A DNA stretch of 64,000 bases from an uncultured Lachnospiraceae bacterium (GCA_910586615.1 CAJUJP010000001.1:178046-242045); one strand, 5' to 3'; positions 1-9,819 are shown, counted from the first letter of the stretch. The notes: generated from the sequence alone by a model not told the origin. A program made the numbers and translations.

Positions 1-795
1 CCTCTGTATTCCTTCATCCTTTTCCCCTGACAGTATCAGTTTCACACTGACACTGCCCTCTTTCAGATCATCGGAAAGCACCGGCTTCACCCACAGATCC
101 TCCACATGCAGTTTCGGTTTTGCGTACAGCGTGACATTTCTGTAAATTCCCGAAAAACGGAAGAAATCCTGATCCTCAAGATAAGCCGCCGTGCTGTTTT
201 TGTATACTTCCACCGCCAGCACATTGCCCCTGTCTTTTATATATGGGGTCAGATCAAACTCCGAAGGTGTAAAACTGTCTTCCGCATAGCCTATAAACAC
301 ATCGTTCAGCCACACATACATGGCCTGCTCCACACCTTCAAAGCAGATGCAGACTCTTTTGCCGCGAAGTCCCTCATCCAGATCAAAAACCTTCCTGTAG
401 GATCCCACCGGATTGTAATCAGCCTCACTGAAAGATCCTGCCTCTGTCCTGTTCTCTCCCAGTGCATAGGCAGGACGGCGAAACACCTTCCCCTCCCAGG
501 GATACATCGTGTTGACATACTGTATCCTATCATAACCTGCCATCTGAATATGACAGGGCACTTCAATCTTCCCGAATCCACTCGTATCATAGTCCGCGTG
601 ATAAAAATCCGCCGGACGCTCTGCAGGATTCACAGAATAAGCAAACTGCCACTTTCCATCCAGTGACTGCCGCAATGAACTTTGCTGCCGCTCCATCTCA
701 TTTTCATTCGCATAAATCTTATGATCGCTGTGCGCCGCAAGCTGTCCTACCCGGAATACCTGCGGGTCGTCCAGCCATTTTATGTCAGCCTGCAT
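1..795 (-). CDS. Beta-galactosidase, GH2 family (5' part only)
   Basis: The first 265 residues of a LacZ-type glycoside hydrolase family 2 enzyme, which would release terminal beta-galactose; the gene runs off the left edge of the window. The start ATG follows a strong AGGAGAGGAGG ribosome site. Visible is the N-terminal sugar-binding jelly-roll domain: LDGKWQFAY near residue 45, the segment MYVWLNDVFIGYAEDSFTP near 170, and DFFRFSGIYRNVTLYA near 225, all typical of bacterial GH2 beta-galactosidases. The TIM barrel with the two catalytic glutamates lies outside the window. It is divergent from pseG and no functional link is evident. The family is secure; the exact substrate is not. Confidence 0.9.
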   Translation of the reverse strand, partial: MQADIKWLDDPQVFRVGQLAAHSDHKIYANENEMERQQSSLRQSLDGKWQFAYSVNPAERPADFYHADYDTSGFGKIEVPCHIQMAGYDRIQYVNTMYPWEGKVFRRPAYALGENRTEAGSFSEADYNPVGSYRKVFDLDEGLRGKRVCICFEGVEQAMYVWLNDVFIGYAEDSFTPSEFDLTPYIKDRGNVLAVEVYKNSTAAYLEDQDFFRFSGIYRNVTLYAKPKLHVEDLWVKPVLSDDLKEGSVSVKLILSGEKDEGIQR

Positions 796-967
796 CGTAT
801 ATCCTCCTCTCCTGTCTCCAACCGGAAACCGCCTGTGCCGCCGGTCCTCCTGTCGCTTTTTTATTGTAGCAAAAAACTCATGCCGCGTAAATCAGATTTG
901 CGTTTTTACGTTGGAATATATATACTGGAAGCATGATCTCATTCAAAACCCCGGGAGGCTTTCCATC

Positions 968-2128
968 ATGACAAACTGCAGTTCAGATTCCACACTCAAT
1001 CAGGCAAAACAGACACCGGCCTCGACCGATGCACCGCACATCTATTTCAGAACAGACGGCAACAGCGAGATTGCCACGGGACATCTGATGCGTTGTCTGG
1101 CCATTGCCCGTGCCTGTGCAAAAGCGGGCGCAATGGTTTCCTTTATCCTGTCAGACAAAGAAAGCCTTTCTCTTATAAAAGAACGGTTTGCTTTCCCCGG
1201 AGAATTTGAAACGCACTGTCTGGGCAGCGACTACAGGCAGCTTCCCGGAGAACTGCCCGGCCTGCTTTCCTATCTTCAAAAAAAAGAGTCCTCAGTCATC
1301 GGATCTGTTTCTTCCAGACCCTGGCTCTTTGTGGACTCCTATTATGCCACTCCCGCTTATCTGGAAGCTCTCGGCCGGGTCTGCCGCACAGCTTACCTGG
1401 ACGATCTCAGGTCCTTTGACTGTGCCGTTGACCTTGTGATCAATTATGATACAGAGGAGGACTGCCCCTGTTATGCCCGTGCCGCCCACAAACTGCTGGG
1501 CGTGCAGTACACCCCGCTGCGGGAACAGTTTCATTCTCCTGCATACGAAGTGCGCCCTGAGGCAGCCCATGTGCTGCTATCCACCGGAGGCACCGACCCC
1601 CTGGGTGTGGCACAGCATTTGCTGGAAACCGTCTGCTCTATGGACTCGCCCGGCACTGCACTGCAGTCTCTCCACTACCATATTCTGACCAGCCGTTCAA
1701 ACACCCGCTACGATGCTCTGACCGCCCTGGCTGACAAGTATCCCTCCATTCATATTCATGAAGGGATTACGGATGTGGCTTCCCTGATGGCATCCTGCGA
1801 TCTTGCCGTCTCCGCAGGCGGCACCACCCTCTGCGAACTCTGCGCCGTGGGGGTTCCCGCCGTAAGTTATATCATGGCCGACAACCAGCGTACTGCCGCG
1901 GCATCCTACGCAGACCGGGGGCTGATTCCTTGTGCGGGAGATATCCGTATGGTGCACGGACATAAATCAGAACAGCCTTTGGTAAACCCGGAAACCGTGG
2001 CAAATATTTTCTCTTTTCTGACAACCATGTCACAAAATTACGCCGCACGCAAAGAAAGCTCCCAAAAAATGAGAGCTTTCCTGAATGGCTCCGGAGCAGA
2101 TCTGATCGCCCGGGCACTCTTATCCTGA
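968..2128 (+). CDS. pseG: PseG-like UDP-sugar hydrolase / GT28-fold protein
   Basis: 386 residues. PseG removes UDP from UDP-2,4-diacetamido-2,4,6-trideoxy-beta-L-altrose, the fourth step of pseudaminic acid synthesis. The N-terminus carries FRTDGNSEIATGHLMRCLA (about residues 27-45), matching the family pattern with the Gly-His-x-Met-Arg segment whose histidine is proposed as catalytic in Campylobacter PseG. The C-terminal half has SAGGTTLCELCAVGVP (about 304-319), the nucleotide-binding element of the GT-B/MurG-like fold. The start was placed at 968 because GGGAGG lies 9 bases upstream; the frame stays open further upstream. The gene is convergent with the neighbouring membrane-protein gene (16 bp apart). 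PseB and PseC homologues lie within 6 kb, which supports the call. A related hydrolase of another deoxysugar pathway is possible. Confidence 0.75.
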   Translation: MTNCSSDSTLNQAKQTPASTDAPHIYFRTDGNSEIATGHLMRCLAIARACAKAGAMVSFILSDKESLSLIKERFAFPGEFETHCLGSDYRQLPGELPGLLSYLQKKESSVIGSVSSRPWLFVDSYYATPAYLEALGRVCRTAYLDDLRSFDCAVDLVINYDTEEDCPCYARAAHKLLGVQYTPLREQFHSPAYEVRPEAAHVLLSTGGTDPLGVAQHLLETVCSMDSPGTALQSLHYHILTSRSNTRYDALTALADKYPSIHIHEGITDVASLMASCDLAVSAGGTTLCELCAVGVPAVSYIMADNQRTAAASYADRGLIPCAGDIRMVHGHKSEQPLVNPETVANIFSFLTTMSQNYAARKESSQKMRAFLNGSGADLIARALLS

Positions 2129-2144
2129 ATGATATCGTACCATG

Positions 2145-4400
2145 TCATGCTTCCTGTGTCTCTTCTCGGCCTTCCTCTGAAGCGCTTTTCCTTCTCCTTT
2201 TCCATGCCTGCAGGACAAACGCCGCAATTGTCAGTGCCGTAACCAGATTCGCCAGTACAAAGGCTGGCACAGGGCCGTATCGGATATTGATCTGATGCTC
2301 CATACCGTCTCCCTTGACCGTAAACCGCATTCTGGCACCCAGTCCCCTGTCTATCGTCACCCTGTCTCCATTTTCATCGTAAGCACGATAACCGAGATAA
2401 CCCTGAATCGGAATCTCAATATAAGCGCCCTCTGCATCCGCCGTATAGACCAAAACTGCCTTTGTGCCCTTTTTCCGGAAATCCTTCACCGTGACATGTT
2501 CGATGTCGGATGTGACCACACTGAGAGCCATCTCATCGTCACCTGCACCTTCGATCCGCCATTCAAAGGCATAGAACAGGCCGATATTGGATGCCATCTT
2601 GCTCTCATGCCCCTTGGAAGCGACAGACTGTGCGTTGGCGTAAGGCATATGGCTGTTATCCGAAGGCACAGAAACGATCACCAGCAGATTCAATCCCACC
2701 AGAAGCGCAAACAGCTGGTTTCGATGGGGCTTCAGAATCTGCGATTCTGATAAGCCAATCACTCCCACAAACAGAAAACATGCCGATGCCGGTCCCAGAA
2801 AACGCCACGGAAACTGCATCATCGTGGCAATATTGTGAAACAGACTGTTTGCCAGCATCGCCCTGCTGGGAAAATACCCCGTTGTCATAAAAGCCAGCAT
2901 AACCCCCAGCACAAGCAGATACAGCAAAAAACCATCCCGTTCTGTTTTTTTCCTGTCCCGCTCACACAGCAGGAAAATCACCCCGATTCCCACACACCCA
3001 AGAAGCGCCAGTCCAAAGGAAAAATACTGCTTATTGTAAAGGCTCAATGTCTGGGTAAAGTTGGAGGGATTGATGGACTGCTCAAAATAACCGCTCCATC
3101 TGAGCACCTCCGTACTCAGATCTTCCTTGAAATAATAGTAGACAAAAGGTACAAGATACCATATGTTCAATAAAATCGTCACACCCACTGCCTTAAGGAT
3201 CTGCACATACCGTCGCTCCCGCAGGATTTTCACGCACCACACAAGCGCCGTAACCACGCAGAATGCTGCCGCGTAAGCCGCACTCAGGATATGGCTCTGC
3301 AGGATTCCGCTGAATCCGATCACCAGAAAATACCAGTACTTCCTCTCTCCCATAATTACATGATAAAGTCCGGCGATCAGCAGCGGCCAGAAAACCAATG
3401 CCAGCGTCTCCCCCAGATCCCCTCTGGAAAAAATATTCGTAAACCGGTAAGGCATCAGCGTATAAATTACCACGCCCAGAATAATGCTTCTACGGGATCT
3501 GCACATGGATCTGACCGCAGCATAGGCACAGACCGCTGAACCAAGATTCGCCAGAAAGATCAGAACCTTGTAAGACAGTCCCAGAGATACCCGGCAGATC
3601 CTTAAGAACGCGCCGATGTACAGGAACAGATAAGGATACATCGCATTCAGATATCCATTCCCGCCCAGTCCTTCCGGCTGAATATTCACCGGAATCTGGC
3701 CATCCAGAATACCATCCTTCAACCCTTCCAGGCGCGCCAGATGAAAGCACAGATCGTCTCCATTATAAAGAAATGTCTGCATCATCGGCGTGGTGGCGAG
3801 CAGCGCCACTCCCAAAATAACGCTGTAATCCACAAGCTGTTCCTGCGTCAGTCGTTTTTTACCGTCACCGGTCCAGTACTTCCATACAGCCAGGCTGCAC
3901 AGAAAAAAGATCAGAAGGAAAAAATATGTATCCGTATAGAACAGTGTGCGCGGCATCAGACTCAGCTTTTTGATGGTCAGCGCACCTTTTCCGCTGTAAT
4001 TGACCTGCAGCTGCATCTGCTTGGCATCTTTTGACAGTGTAAACTCCTCAGTCATTTTCGAACGCAAAGGATCCATGGGCCAGGCTGCCAGCTTCCGTCC
4101 CTGTTCCCACAGTTCCAGAACAGAATCTGCTTCCTCCGCCGCATATTCCAGCGTGAACGTGTAAGTCCCCCTGTTCATGACATATTGAGGCGTGCTGGCA
4201 ACTACGCCGTTAACCGCCACAGATTCCCGCAGCAAAAGGCTGTCCTCCGAATCGATCAGTCCCACGGAATGCTGAAGATGTGATCCCGCATACTGCAGCG
4301 GACACCTTCCCTCATCTCCCATCCACAGCAGCAGCCCGATCATGCATACTGTGACAAGATAGATTATTTTACTTTTCATGGATATTTCTGTTGTCTGCAT
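2145..4400 (-). CDS. Large polytopic membrane protein, YfhO/GT-C-like
   Basis: 751 residues. An N-terminal membrane anchor (about 10-26) precedes a beta-rich extracytoplasmic part, then about a dozen membrane helices to about residue 570, a second extracytoplasmic domain, and a last helix near 712-730 with a basic C-terminal tail. The first long loop has the acidic motif GDDLCFHLARLEGL, reminiscent of GT-C glycosyltransferases that use lipid-linked sugars. It resembles the YfhO / 6-pyruvoyl-tetrahydropterin-synthase-related membrane family, some members of which modify lipoteichoic or other cell-surface polymers. It is last in the pseB-pseC-GT2 series, so a role in transferring a sugar to the cell surface is plausible but inferred. 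The start has a short-spaced AAGGGG site; a second in-frame ATG lies seven codons in. Confidence 0.6.
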   Translation of the reverse strand: MQTTEISMKSKIIYLVTVCMIGLLLWMGDEGRCPLQYAGSHLQHSVGLIDSEDSLLLRESVAVNGVVASTPQYVMNRGTYTFTLEYAAEEADSVLELWEQGRKLAAWPMDPLRSKMTEEFTLSKDAKQMQLQVNYSGKGALTIKKLSLMPRTLFYTDTYFFLLIFFLCSLAVWKYWTGDGKKRLTQEQLVDYSVILGVALLATTPMMQTFLYNGDDLCFHLARLEGLKDGILDGQIPVNIQPEGLGGNGYLNAMYPYLFLYIGAFLRICRVSLGLSYKVLIFLANLGSAVCAYAAVRSMCRSRRSIILGVVIYTLMPYRFTNIFSRGDLGETLALVFWPLLIAGLYHVIMGERKYWYFLVIGFSGILQSHILSAAYAAAFCVVTALVWCVKILRERRYVQILKAVGVTILLNIWYLVPFVYYYFKEDLSTEVLRWSGYFEQSINPSNFTQTLSLYNKQYFSFGLALLGCVGIGVIFLLCERDRKKTERDGFLLYLLVLGVMLAFMTTGYFPSRAMLANSLFHNIATMMQFPWRFLGPASACFLFVGVIGLSESQILKPHRNQLFALLVGLNLLVIVSVPSDNSHMPYANAQSVASKGHESKMASNIGLFYAFEWRIEGAGDDEMALSVVTSDIEHVTVKDFRKKGTKAVLVYTADAEGAYIEIPIQGYLGYRAYDENGDRVTIDRGLGARMRFTVKGDGMEHQINIRYGPVPAFVLANLVTALTIAAFVLQAWKRRRKSASEEGREETQEA

Positions 4401-4434
4401 TCATGTCCCCTTAATTTTGCTCTTTTCCGCTCTC

Positions 4435-5463
4435 TCAGCGTTTCAGTTTCCTGCGCAGCCCCCGGTATCCCCACAGCAGTTTATAATACAGTATAAAGAA
4501 TGCTGTAGATTTCAGCTGCATCCGGACAAGCTTCTTCTCCTCGGCTCCGATACGCTCCCTGTAATACACATTTTCCTGAAATGCCGGGAAGGTCTCTGCC
4601 ATCTCCCGCCCCAGCCGCTTCACGAATCCGTACCGCACCGGCCGCACACCCTGCATATAGGTAAAAAGCGTATTTACATAGAACAGGGTTGCAAAAGTAA
4701 ATTCCAGTTCCCCGTGATACTGCTCCAGATATCCGTAGTCTCTTGCTTCCTGCAGCATGATCCGCCCCGCCTCCATGCGGTCCTCGCACCGTTTTGCGGT
4801 GATCGTATGAACCGTGGATGTATCATGCTGGTAATAATAGTATAACGGTTCTTCGATATATTCAAAATGTTTTGCCCGCAGCATCCATGAATTGGCCAGT
4901 GCATTGTCCTCATAAAAAATACCCGCCGGAAAACGTCCCGGATGATCGATAACAATCTCTCTGCGGTATACCTTCACCACAAGGCTTCCACTGTCCAGAA
5001 TAAGCGACCGATACTTTTCCTCATTCAGCACACCCGTCTGCTCCTGCTTGTTGTTGTGCACCACCCGGCCGATCTTCATACTGTGCTCTCCGGTCAGATG
5101 ATAGTCACAGCCTACCATATCCGCACCGGTCTCCTCGCCTTTACCGATCAGCCGTTCATAGAAATCCGGCGTGATCCAGTCGTCACTGTCAATAAAGCCG
5201 ATCCAGTCGCCTTTCGCCAGTTCCATGCCGATGTTTTTGGCTCCGCCCTGTTTCTGATTGACCCCGGAATGAATGGCGTGGAACTTTTCAGGATATAATT
5301 GCTCATAGCGCTGTAAAACCGCCCAGGAATCATCGGTGGAGCAGTCGTCCACCGCCAGGATCTCATAGTCCTCTATGGTCTGCGTCACCAGTGAATTCAG
5401 ACAATATTCCAGTTTCCCGTCTGCCGCCATATTATACACCGGCACAATGATCGATAATTTCAT
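4435..5463 (-). CDS. Family 2 glycosyltransferase
   Basis: 342 residues, GT-A fold. The N-terminus MKLSIIVPVYNMAADGKLE leads into ILAVDDCSTDD and, near residue 90, GFIDSDDWITPDF, the DxD-type metal and nucleotide-sugar site of inverting GT2 enzymes. The C-terminal third is helical and basic (ending RRKLKR), likely membrane-associated. The start is preceded by GGGGAT. It lies about 100 bases downstream of pseC and 35 bases before the large membrane protein, apparently in the same transcript. The acceptor cannot be deduced. Confidence 0.85.
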   Translation of the reverse strand: MKLSIIVPVYNMAADGKLEYCLNSLVTQTIEDYEILAVDDCSTDDSWAVLQRYEQLYPEKFHAIHSGVNQKQGGAKNIGMELAKGDWIGFIDSDDWITPDFYERLIGKGEETGADMVGCDYHLTGEHSMKIGRVVHNNKQEQTGVLNEEKYRSLILDSGSLVVKVYRREIVIDHPGRFPAGIFYEDNALANSWMLRAKHFEYIEEPLYYYYQHDTSTVHTITAKRCEDRMEAGRIMLQEARDYGYLEQYHGELEFTFATLFYVNTLFTYMQGVRPVRYGFVKRLGREMAETFPAFQENVYYRERIGAEEKKLVRMQLKSTAFFILYYKLLWGYRGLRRKLKR

Positions 5464-5563
5464 AACATCCCCGTTTCCATTCCGTGTCCGCTTATACAGC
5501 CTGCCTCAAAATTACGATTATCTGCAAAAAGAACAGGTTGTGTAATTGCTTCCGATGCCTGCC

Positions 5564-6781
5564 TTACTCTGCGGCATAATATTCCGCAATCTTCGTCACA
5601 GCCCGGATTACACTCTCCACATCCTCATCGGTCATGGCATAGTAAAGCGGCAGGGAAATAATCTCCTCATACAGTTTCTCCGCGTTGGGACAGATCCCTC
5701 TGCGGTAACCCAGCTTTTCATAATAAGGAAAAAAGTAAGTGGGAATATAGTGTACGTTACAGCACACATTTTCCGCCGCCAGAGCGTCAAAAAACTGCTT
5801 TCTGTCAATGGCCAGCTTCTCCGGTACAATACGCAGGATATACAAATGTCTGGTGGTATCTGACTCCGGAATCTCCCGCTGCACGAACAAAGACGGCAGT
5901 CTCCCGAAAGCCTCATCGTACCGCGCCACGATTTCTTTCCTCCGTCTGCTGAACATGGGAAGCTTATCAAGCTGGCTGATGATCAGCGCCGCCTGAATAT
6001 CTGTCATGCGGTAATTGTATCCCAGATCCACCTGTTCATAATACCATGCGCCCTCCGGCTCATGCACCATCAGATCCCTGTTTCTCGTAATTCCATGGGA
6101 ACGGTAGAGCAGAAGCTTCTGGTAAAGGGACTCGTCGCTGGTCAACACCGCACCCCCTTCTCCGCCGGTAACCGTCTTAACCGGATGGAAGCTGAAAGTC
6201 GTCATATCAGCGATAGAGCCGTTGGCTTTGCCTTTATACTTCGTACCGATCACATGGGCACCGTCCTCAATCAGCGTAAGTCCATGCTTTCTGCAGATCT
6301 CCCTGAGCGGATCCAGCGCCGCCGATTGTCCCGTGTAGTCCACGGCAACCACCGCTTTCGTCTTCTCTGTGACTGCCTCCTCCACCTTCTGCGGATCAAT
6401 ATTATAAGTCTCCGGATCAATATCTGCGAAAACCGGCCTTGCACCACAGTACAATGCACAGTTTGCAGATGCCGCAAAAGTTATGGGCGTGGTGATCACT
6501 TCATCCCCTTCACCAACTCCTGCGGAAAGCGCCGCAATATGCAGCGCCGCCGTACCGTTACTGCATACCACCGCATATTTCGCCCCGGTCAGTGCACAAA
6601 GCTTGTCTTCCAGTTCCCTGATCTTCGGCCCGCAGGTCAGATCTCCGTATCTGAGCACCTCCACAACAGCCTGCACATCCGCCTCGTCTATGTATTGGTG
6701 CCCGTAATAAATTTTTGTCTCCCTGACGGGCATCCCGCCCTCAATAGCGGGTTTATCGGTCTCCTGCCGGTTTCTTATCAT
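5564..6781 (-). CDS. pseC: PseC-like DegT/DnrJ aminotransferase
   Basis: 405 residues, PLP-dependent sugar aminotransferase of the DegT/DnrJ/EryC1 family. PseC converts the 4-keto sugar made by PseB to UDP-4-amino-4,6-dideoxy-N-acetyl-beta-L-altrosamine. The protein shows VCSNGTAALHIA (cofactor phosphate binding), DGAHVIGTKYKG, and FSFHPVKTVTGGEGGAVLT with the lysine expected to form the Schiff base. Start at 6781 is favoured because AAAGGAGAGAAA precedes it; an upstream in-frame ATG at 6811 has a worse site. It lies 190 bases after pseB with an inverted repeat in the gap. Order and motifs fit PseC better than related perosamine or bacillosamine aminotransferases. Confidence 0.82.
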   Translation of the reverse strand: MIRNRQETDKPAIEGGMPVRETKIYYGHQYIDEADVQAVVEVLRYGDLTCGPKIRELEDKLCALTGAKYAVVCSNGTAALHIAALSAGVGEGDEVITTPITFAASANCALYCGARPVFADIDPETYNIDPQKVEEAVTEKTKAVVAVDYTGQSAALDPLREICRKHGLTLIEDGAHVIGTKYKGKANGSIADMTTFSFHPVKTVTGGEGGAVLTSDESLYQKLLLYRSHGITRNRDLMVHEPEGAWYYEQVDLGYNYRMTDIQAALIISQLDKLPMFSRRRKEIVARYDEAFGRLPSLFVQREIPESDTTRHLYILRIVPEKLAIDRKQFFDALAAENVCCNVHYIPTYFFPYYEKLGYRRGICPNAEKLYEEIISLPLYYAMTDEDVESVIRAVTKIAEYYAAE

Positions 6782-6848
6782 TTTCTCTCCTTTTACGGTT
6801 GTCTGATCCATCTTCTGACTGCTCCCTTTCCCTTCCTGTCACCACAAA

Positions 6849-6873
6849 GGACATGCACCTGTCATGCATGTCC
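6849..6873. repeat. Perfect 9-bp inverted repeat between pseB and pseC
   Basis: The arms GGACATGCA and TGCATGTCC flank a 7-base loop in the gap between pseB and pseC. In the minus-strand transcript only three Ts follow, so it is at most a weak terminator; an RNA-processing or attenuating hairpin, or a protein-binding site, are alternatives. Confidence 0.55.
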
Positions 6874-6970
6874 CTCATTCAACCATTCTGCCATAAAACA
6901 TCATACATCCCAGGTGCACGACAGCATTCAACCTGCTATAGTCATATACCGGACATCCTGAAGAAGCATC

Positions 6971-7966
6971 TTATTTCTCCAGTTCCACATCCTTAAGAAG
7001 TTCTCTGATATCTTCCACCGACAGCCACTCTTTGTTCGTACCGGAACTGTAGGAAAATCCTTCCTCCACCTTCTTACCGCTCAGATCGGGCTGCTGCCTG
7101 TCATTCCATGTCATCTGCGGATAAACGATAAAATGCTTGTCATACTCATAAGTCGTATGGGAATCCTCCGGCGTCACCATGATCTCATGAAGCTTCTCGC
7201 CCGGACGGATCCCGGTCTCCCTGATGGTGCATCCCGGCGACATCGCCTCCGCCAGATCCGTCACCTTAAAAGACGGAATCTTGCTGATAAATGTCTCGCC
7301 GCCCTTGGCCTCTGCCAGTGCTTTGATCACCAGTTCCACGCCCTGGGTCAGACTGATCCAGAAACGGGTCATACGCACATCCGTCACCGGCATCTCCGTA
7401 ATCCCTTCTTTGACCAGCTTATGGAATACCGGAATGACTGAGCCGCGGCTGCCCGCCACATTGCCGTAACGTACAATGGAAAAATTAATATCTTTAGCGC
7501 CGGCATAAGCATTGGCTGCCACGAAAAGCTTGTCCGATACAAGCTTTGTGCCGCCGTAAAGGTTCACGGGATTGACCGCCTTATCGGTGGACAGCGCCAC
7601 CACCTTCCGCACACCTGTGTCCAGCGCCGCGTCGATCACGTTCATTGCACCATGAATATTGGTCTTGATCGCTTCATTGGGATTATATTCACAGGCCGGC
7701 ACCTGTTTCAAAGCCGCCGCGTGAATGATATAATCCACGCCCTCGCAGGCTCTCTTCAAACGCTCCACATCACGCACGTCGCCGATAAAGAACCGAAGTC
7801 TGCTTTCATATTCTTTAAACTCGTCTGCCATAAGCCACTGTTTGAACTCATCCCGCGAATATATAATAATTTTCTTAGGATCATAGTGGGTCAGCACGTA
7901 TCTTGTAAAGCATTTACCAAAAGACCCTGTCCCCCCGGTGATCAGTATCGTTTTATTATTTAACAT
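6971..7966 (-). CDS. pseB: PseB-like UDP-GlcNAc 4,6-dehydratase (inverting)
   Basis: 331 residues, extended short-chain dehydrogenase. PseB performs 4,6-dehydration and C5 epimerisation of UDP-GlcNAc, the first step toward pseudaminic acid. The Rossmann motif is ITGGTGSFGKCF at the N-terminus, followed by YSRDEFKQWLM, HAAALKQVPACEYNP, and LSTDKAVNPVNLYGGTKL with the active-site tyrosine and lysine. Length and lack of membrane helices separate it from membrane-bound CapD/FlaA1-like enzymes. An AAGGAGGAAACC site precedes the ATG and a good promoter lies at 7993-8021, so it likely leads the pseB-pseC-GT2-membrane protein transcript. Confidence 0.85.
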   Translation of the reverse strand: MLNNKTILITGGTGSFGKCFTRYVLTHYDPKKIIIYSRDEFKQWLMADEFKEYESRLRFFIGDVRDVERLKRACEGVDYIIHAAALKQVPACEYNPNEAIKTNIHGAMNVIDAALDTGVRKVVALSTDKAVNPVNLYGGTKLVSDKLFVAANAYAGAKDINFSIVRYGNVAGSRGSVIPVFHKLVKEGITEMPVTDVRMTRFWISLTQGVELVIKALAEAKGGETFISKIPSFKVTDLAEAMSPGCTIRETGIRPGEKLHEIMVTPEDSHTTYEYDKHFIVYPQMTWNDRQQPDLSGKKVEEGFSYSSGTNKEWLSVEDIRELLKDVELEK

Positions 7967-7992
7967 GAGGTTTCCTCCTTACATTGTTTTTA

Positions 7993-8021
7993 AGTATAGC
8001 ATAGGGAAAATTTGTTTGCAA
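7993..8021 (-). promoter_or_regulatory. Promoter for the pseB gene group
   Basis: Minus strand: -35 TTGCAA (8016-8021), 17-base spacer, -10 TATACT (7993-7998), about 27 bases before the pseB start codon. A good fit to a vegetative sigma-A promoter. Confidence 0.7.
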
Positions 8022-8073
8022 TCTTCTCTCTTCTTAAGTTTATCCTGAAATGAATGCCTGTATAACTCTTCCT

Positions 8074-9819
8074 TTACTTACTGCCACCGATCAGTACCTT
8101 CTTCCCGCAAAAAGCAAACCCGTATTTTCGGATTCTCTCCGCCGGAATCCCTTTCGCTATGAGATTCGCCTGATAATCCTTCCCCTCAATCTGCCGAAGC
8201 GCCGTCTGCACCGTATCGGAAAGTTCCTTTTCATCCTCATCCTGCACCTTGAATTCTATGATCACGGCATCGCGCCCATTCCCGCCGGCGCCGTCCGGGC
8301 CTCCCATGTCTTCTGATGCGCATGGTATCACCCTTGGCTCCAGCATGATATCGTATCTGCCAAAACCGCTCTCCCGGTTCGAGGTAACTGCATACCGGTC
8401 AGTCAGTTCCACCATCAGTCCCAGCACAAACCCGTGGTAGAACCGTTCCGGCTCCGCCCCCGACGGCTGATTCCCTGTGTCAAAATAGCTGAACACCTCC
8501 ACCGTCACCCTGTTCATATAAATGTTCATCGCCCTGACGTCATCCAGAAGCAGCGCTTTGATAAAATCATTATAATAAGACGTGACTCTGCCGAACCATT
8601 TCCGGATCATCCCCCGGAACATGGTTTTTACTTCAAAATTGGTCAACTCCAATTCATACTTTTCTTTCCATTCGCCGTACTGTGATTCACAGACTTCATG
8701 CCTCTTTACCTTTAAGTACCCGCTTGCAAGCAGCAGGCTCCACACCGCCTGCTCCTCCTGGTCCAGATTGCTGAAGACGATCTGCTCGTCAAAGCTCGTT
8801 TCAAAGCTCTCCCCCTGCAACAGCCGCTCCATGGTCATCTTGATCTCCGGGCTTCCCTCACGCACCAGTTTCCCCACCAGACTGTTGGCGCTGGTATTCG
8901 CCCAGTATGCCCCCACCTTCTTCTCGTCAAGGAAGTTGATGATCGACCATGGGTTATAGATGTCTCTTTTTCTCCCGAATGTAAAACCGTCATACCAGTC
9001 TTTTACCTGCTGTTTCATGCCGGATAATCCGAATTCCTCCAGCGCGTTAAACACTTCCTCCTCTGTAAATCCAAAGCAGTCCGCATAACTATCAGAAGTA
9101 GTAGTCACTACCTTCAGATTATTCAAGTCAGAAAAGATCGACTCCTTGCTGATCCGCGTGATGCCCGTCATGACGGCTCGTTCCAGATAAGGGTTCGTCT
9201 TAAAGGTGGAATTGAACAAACTTCTGATCAAAGAGGCCATTTCTTCCCAATATCCATTCACATAGGCCTCCTGCATGGGCGTATCATACTCATCCAGCAG
9301 AATAATAACCTTTTTCCCATAGTATCTGCCGAGAAAATCCGACATCTTGTGAAGCGCCCACACTGCCGTTTCCTCTGCCATATCGAAAGTCACGCTCCTG
9401 AAGTAATCCTTCTCATTATCTGTCAGAAGATCCCCTTCCAGCAGGAAAATATTTTTGTTGTAAATGTCCTCTAAAATCCTGTTGATGGACAGCCTTGTCC
9501 CCCGGTAACCCGGTTCTTTCACATTGGCAAAGCTCAGAAAGATCACCGGGAAGGTACCCTGAAGCCTGCGGTATTTTTCCTCCTGCCATACGGAAAGTCC
9601 GTCAAACAGTTCCCCGCGCCCGGCATACTTGACAGAAAAAAACTTCTCCAGCATACTCATGTTCAGCGTCTTGCCGAAGCGCCTGGGACGCGCGATTAAT
9701 GTTACGCCGTCTCCGCTTTCCCACCATTCACGTATCATCTTCGTTTTATCAATATAAAAATAATTTTCCTGTCGTATCTTTTCAAAATCCTGAATTCCGA
9801 TGCTTACTGTTCTTGCCAT
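8074..9819 (-). CDS. AAA-ATPase-like / PD-(D/E)XK nuclease-fold protein
   Basis: 581 residues of a family common and often multicopy in Clostridia and Bacteroidetes (Pfam AAA-ATPase_like plus PDDEXK_9). The N-terminus IGIQDFEKIRQENYFYIDKT leads to a Walker A variant RPRRFGKTLNM (about 42-52) and Walker B VIILLDEYDTPM (about 173). The C-terminal domain has the nuclease-like core FGRYDIMLEP followed by VIIEFKVQ (D...ExK pattern) near 510-535. Its biological role is not established; mobile-element, defence or toxin-like roles have been suggested. AGGGGG precedes the start. It is followed by the pseB promoter with little spacing. Confidence 0.85.
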   Translation of the reverse strand: MARTVSIGIQDFEKIRQENYFYIDKTKMIREWWESGDGVTLIARPRRFGKTLNMSMLEKFFSVKYAGRGELFDGLSVWQEEKYRRLQGTFPVIFLSFANVKEPGYRGTRLSINRILEDIYNKNIFLLEGDLLTDNEKDYFRSVTFDMAEETAVWALHKMSDFLGRYYGKKVIILLDEYDTPMQEAYVNGYWEEMASLIRSLFNSTFKTNPYLERAVMTGITRISKESIFSDLNNLKVVTTTSDSYADCFGFTEEEVFNALEEFGLSGMKQQVKDWYDGFTFGRKRDIYNPWSIINFLDEKKVGAYWANTSANSLVGKLVREGSPEIKMTMERLLQGESFETSFDEQIVFSNLDQEEQAVWSLLLASGYLKVKRHEVCESQYGEWKEKYELELTNFEVKTMFRGMIRKWFGRVTSYYNDFIKALLLDDVRAMNIYMNRVTVEVFSYFDTGNQPSGAEPERFYHGFVLGLMVELTDRYAVTSNRESGFGRYDIMLEPRVIPCASEDMGGPDGAGGNGRDAVIIEFKVQDEDEKELSDTVQTALRQIEGKDYQANLIAKGIPAERIRKYGFAFCGKKVLIGGSK

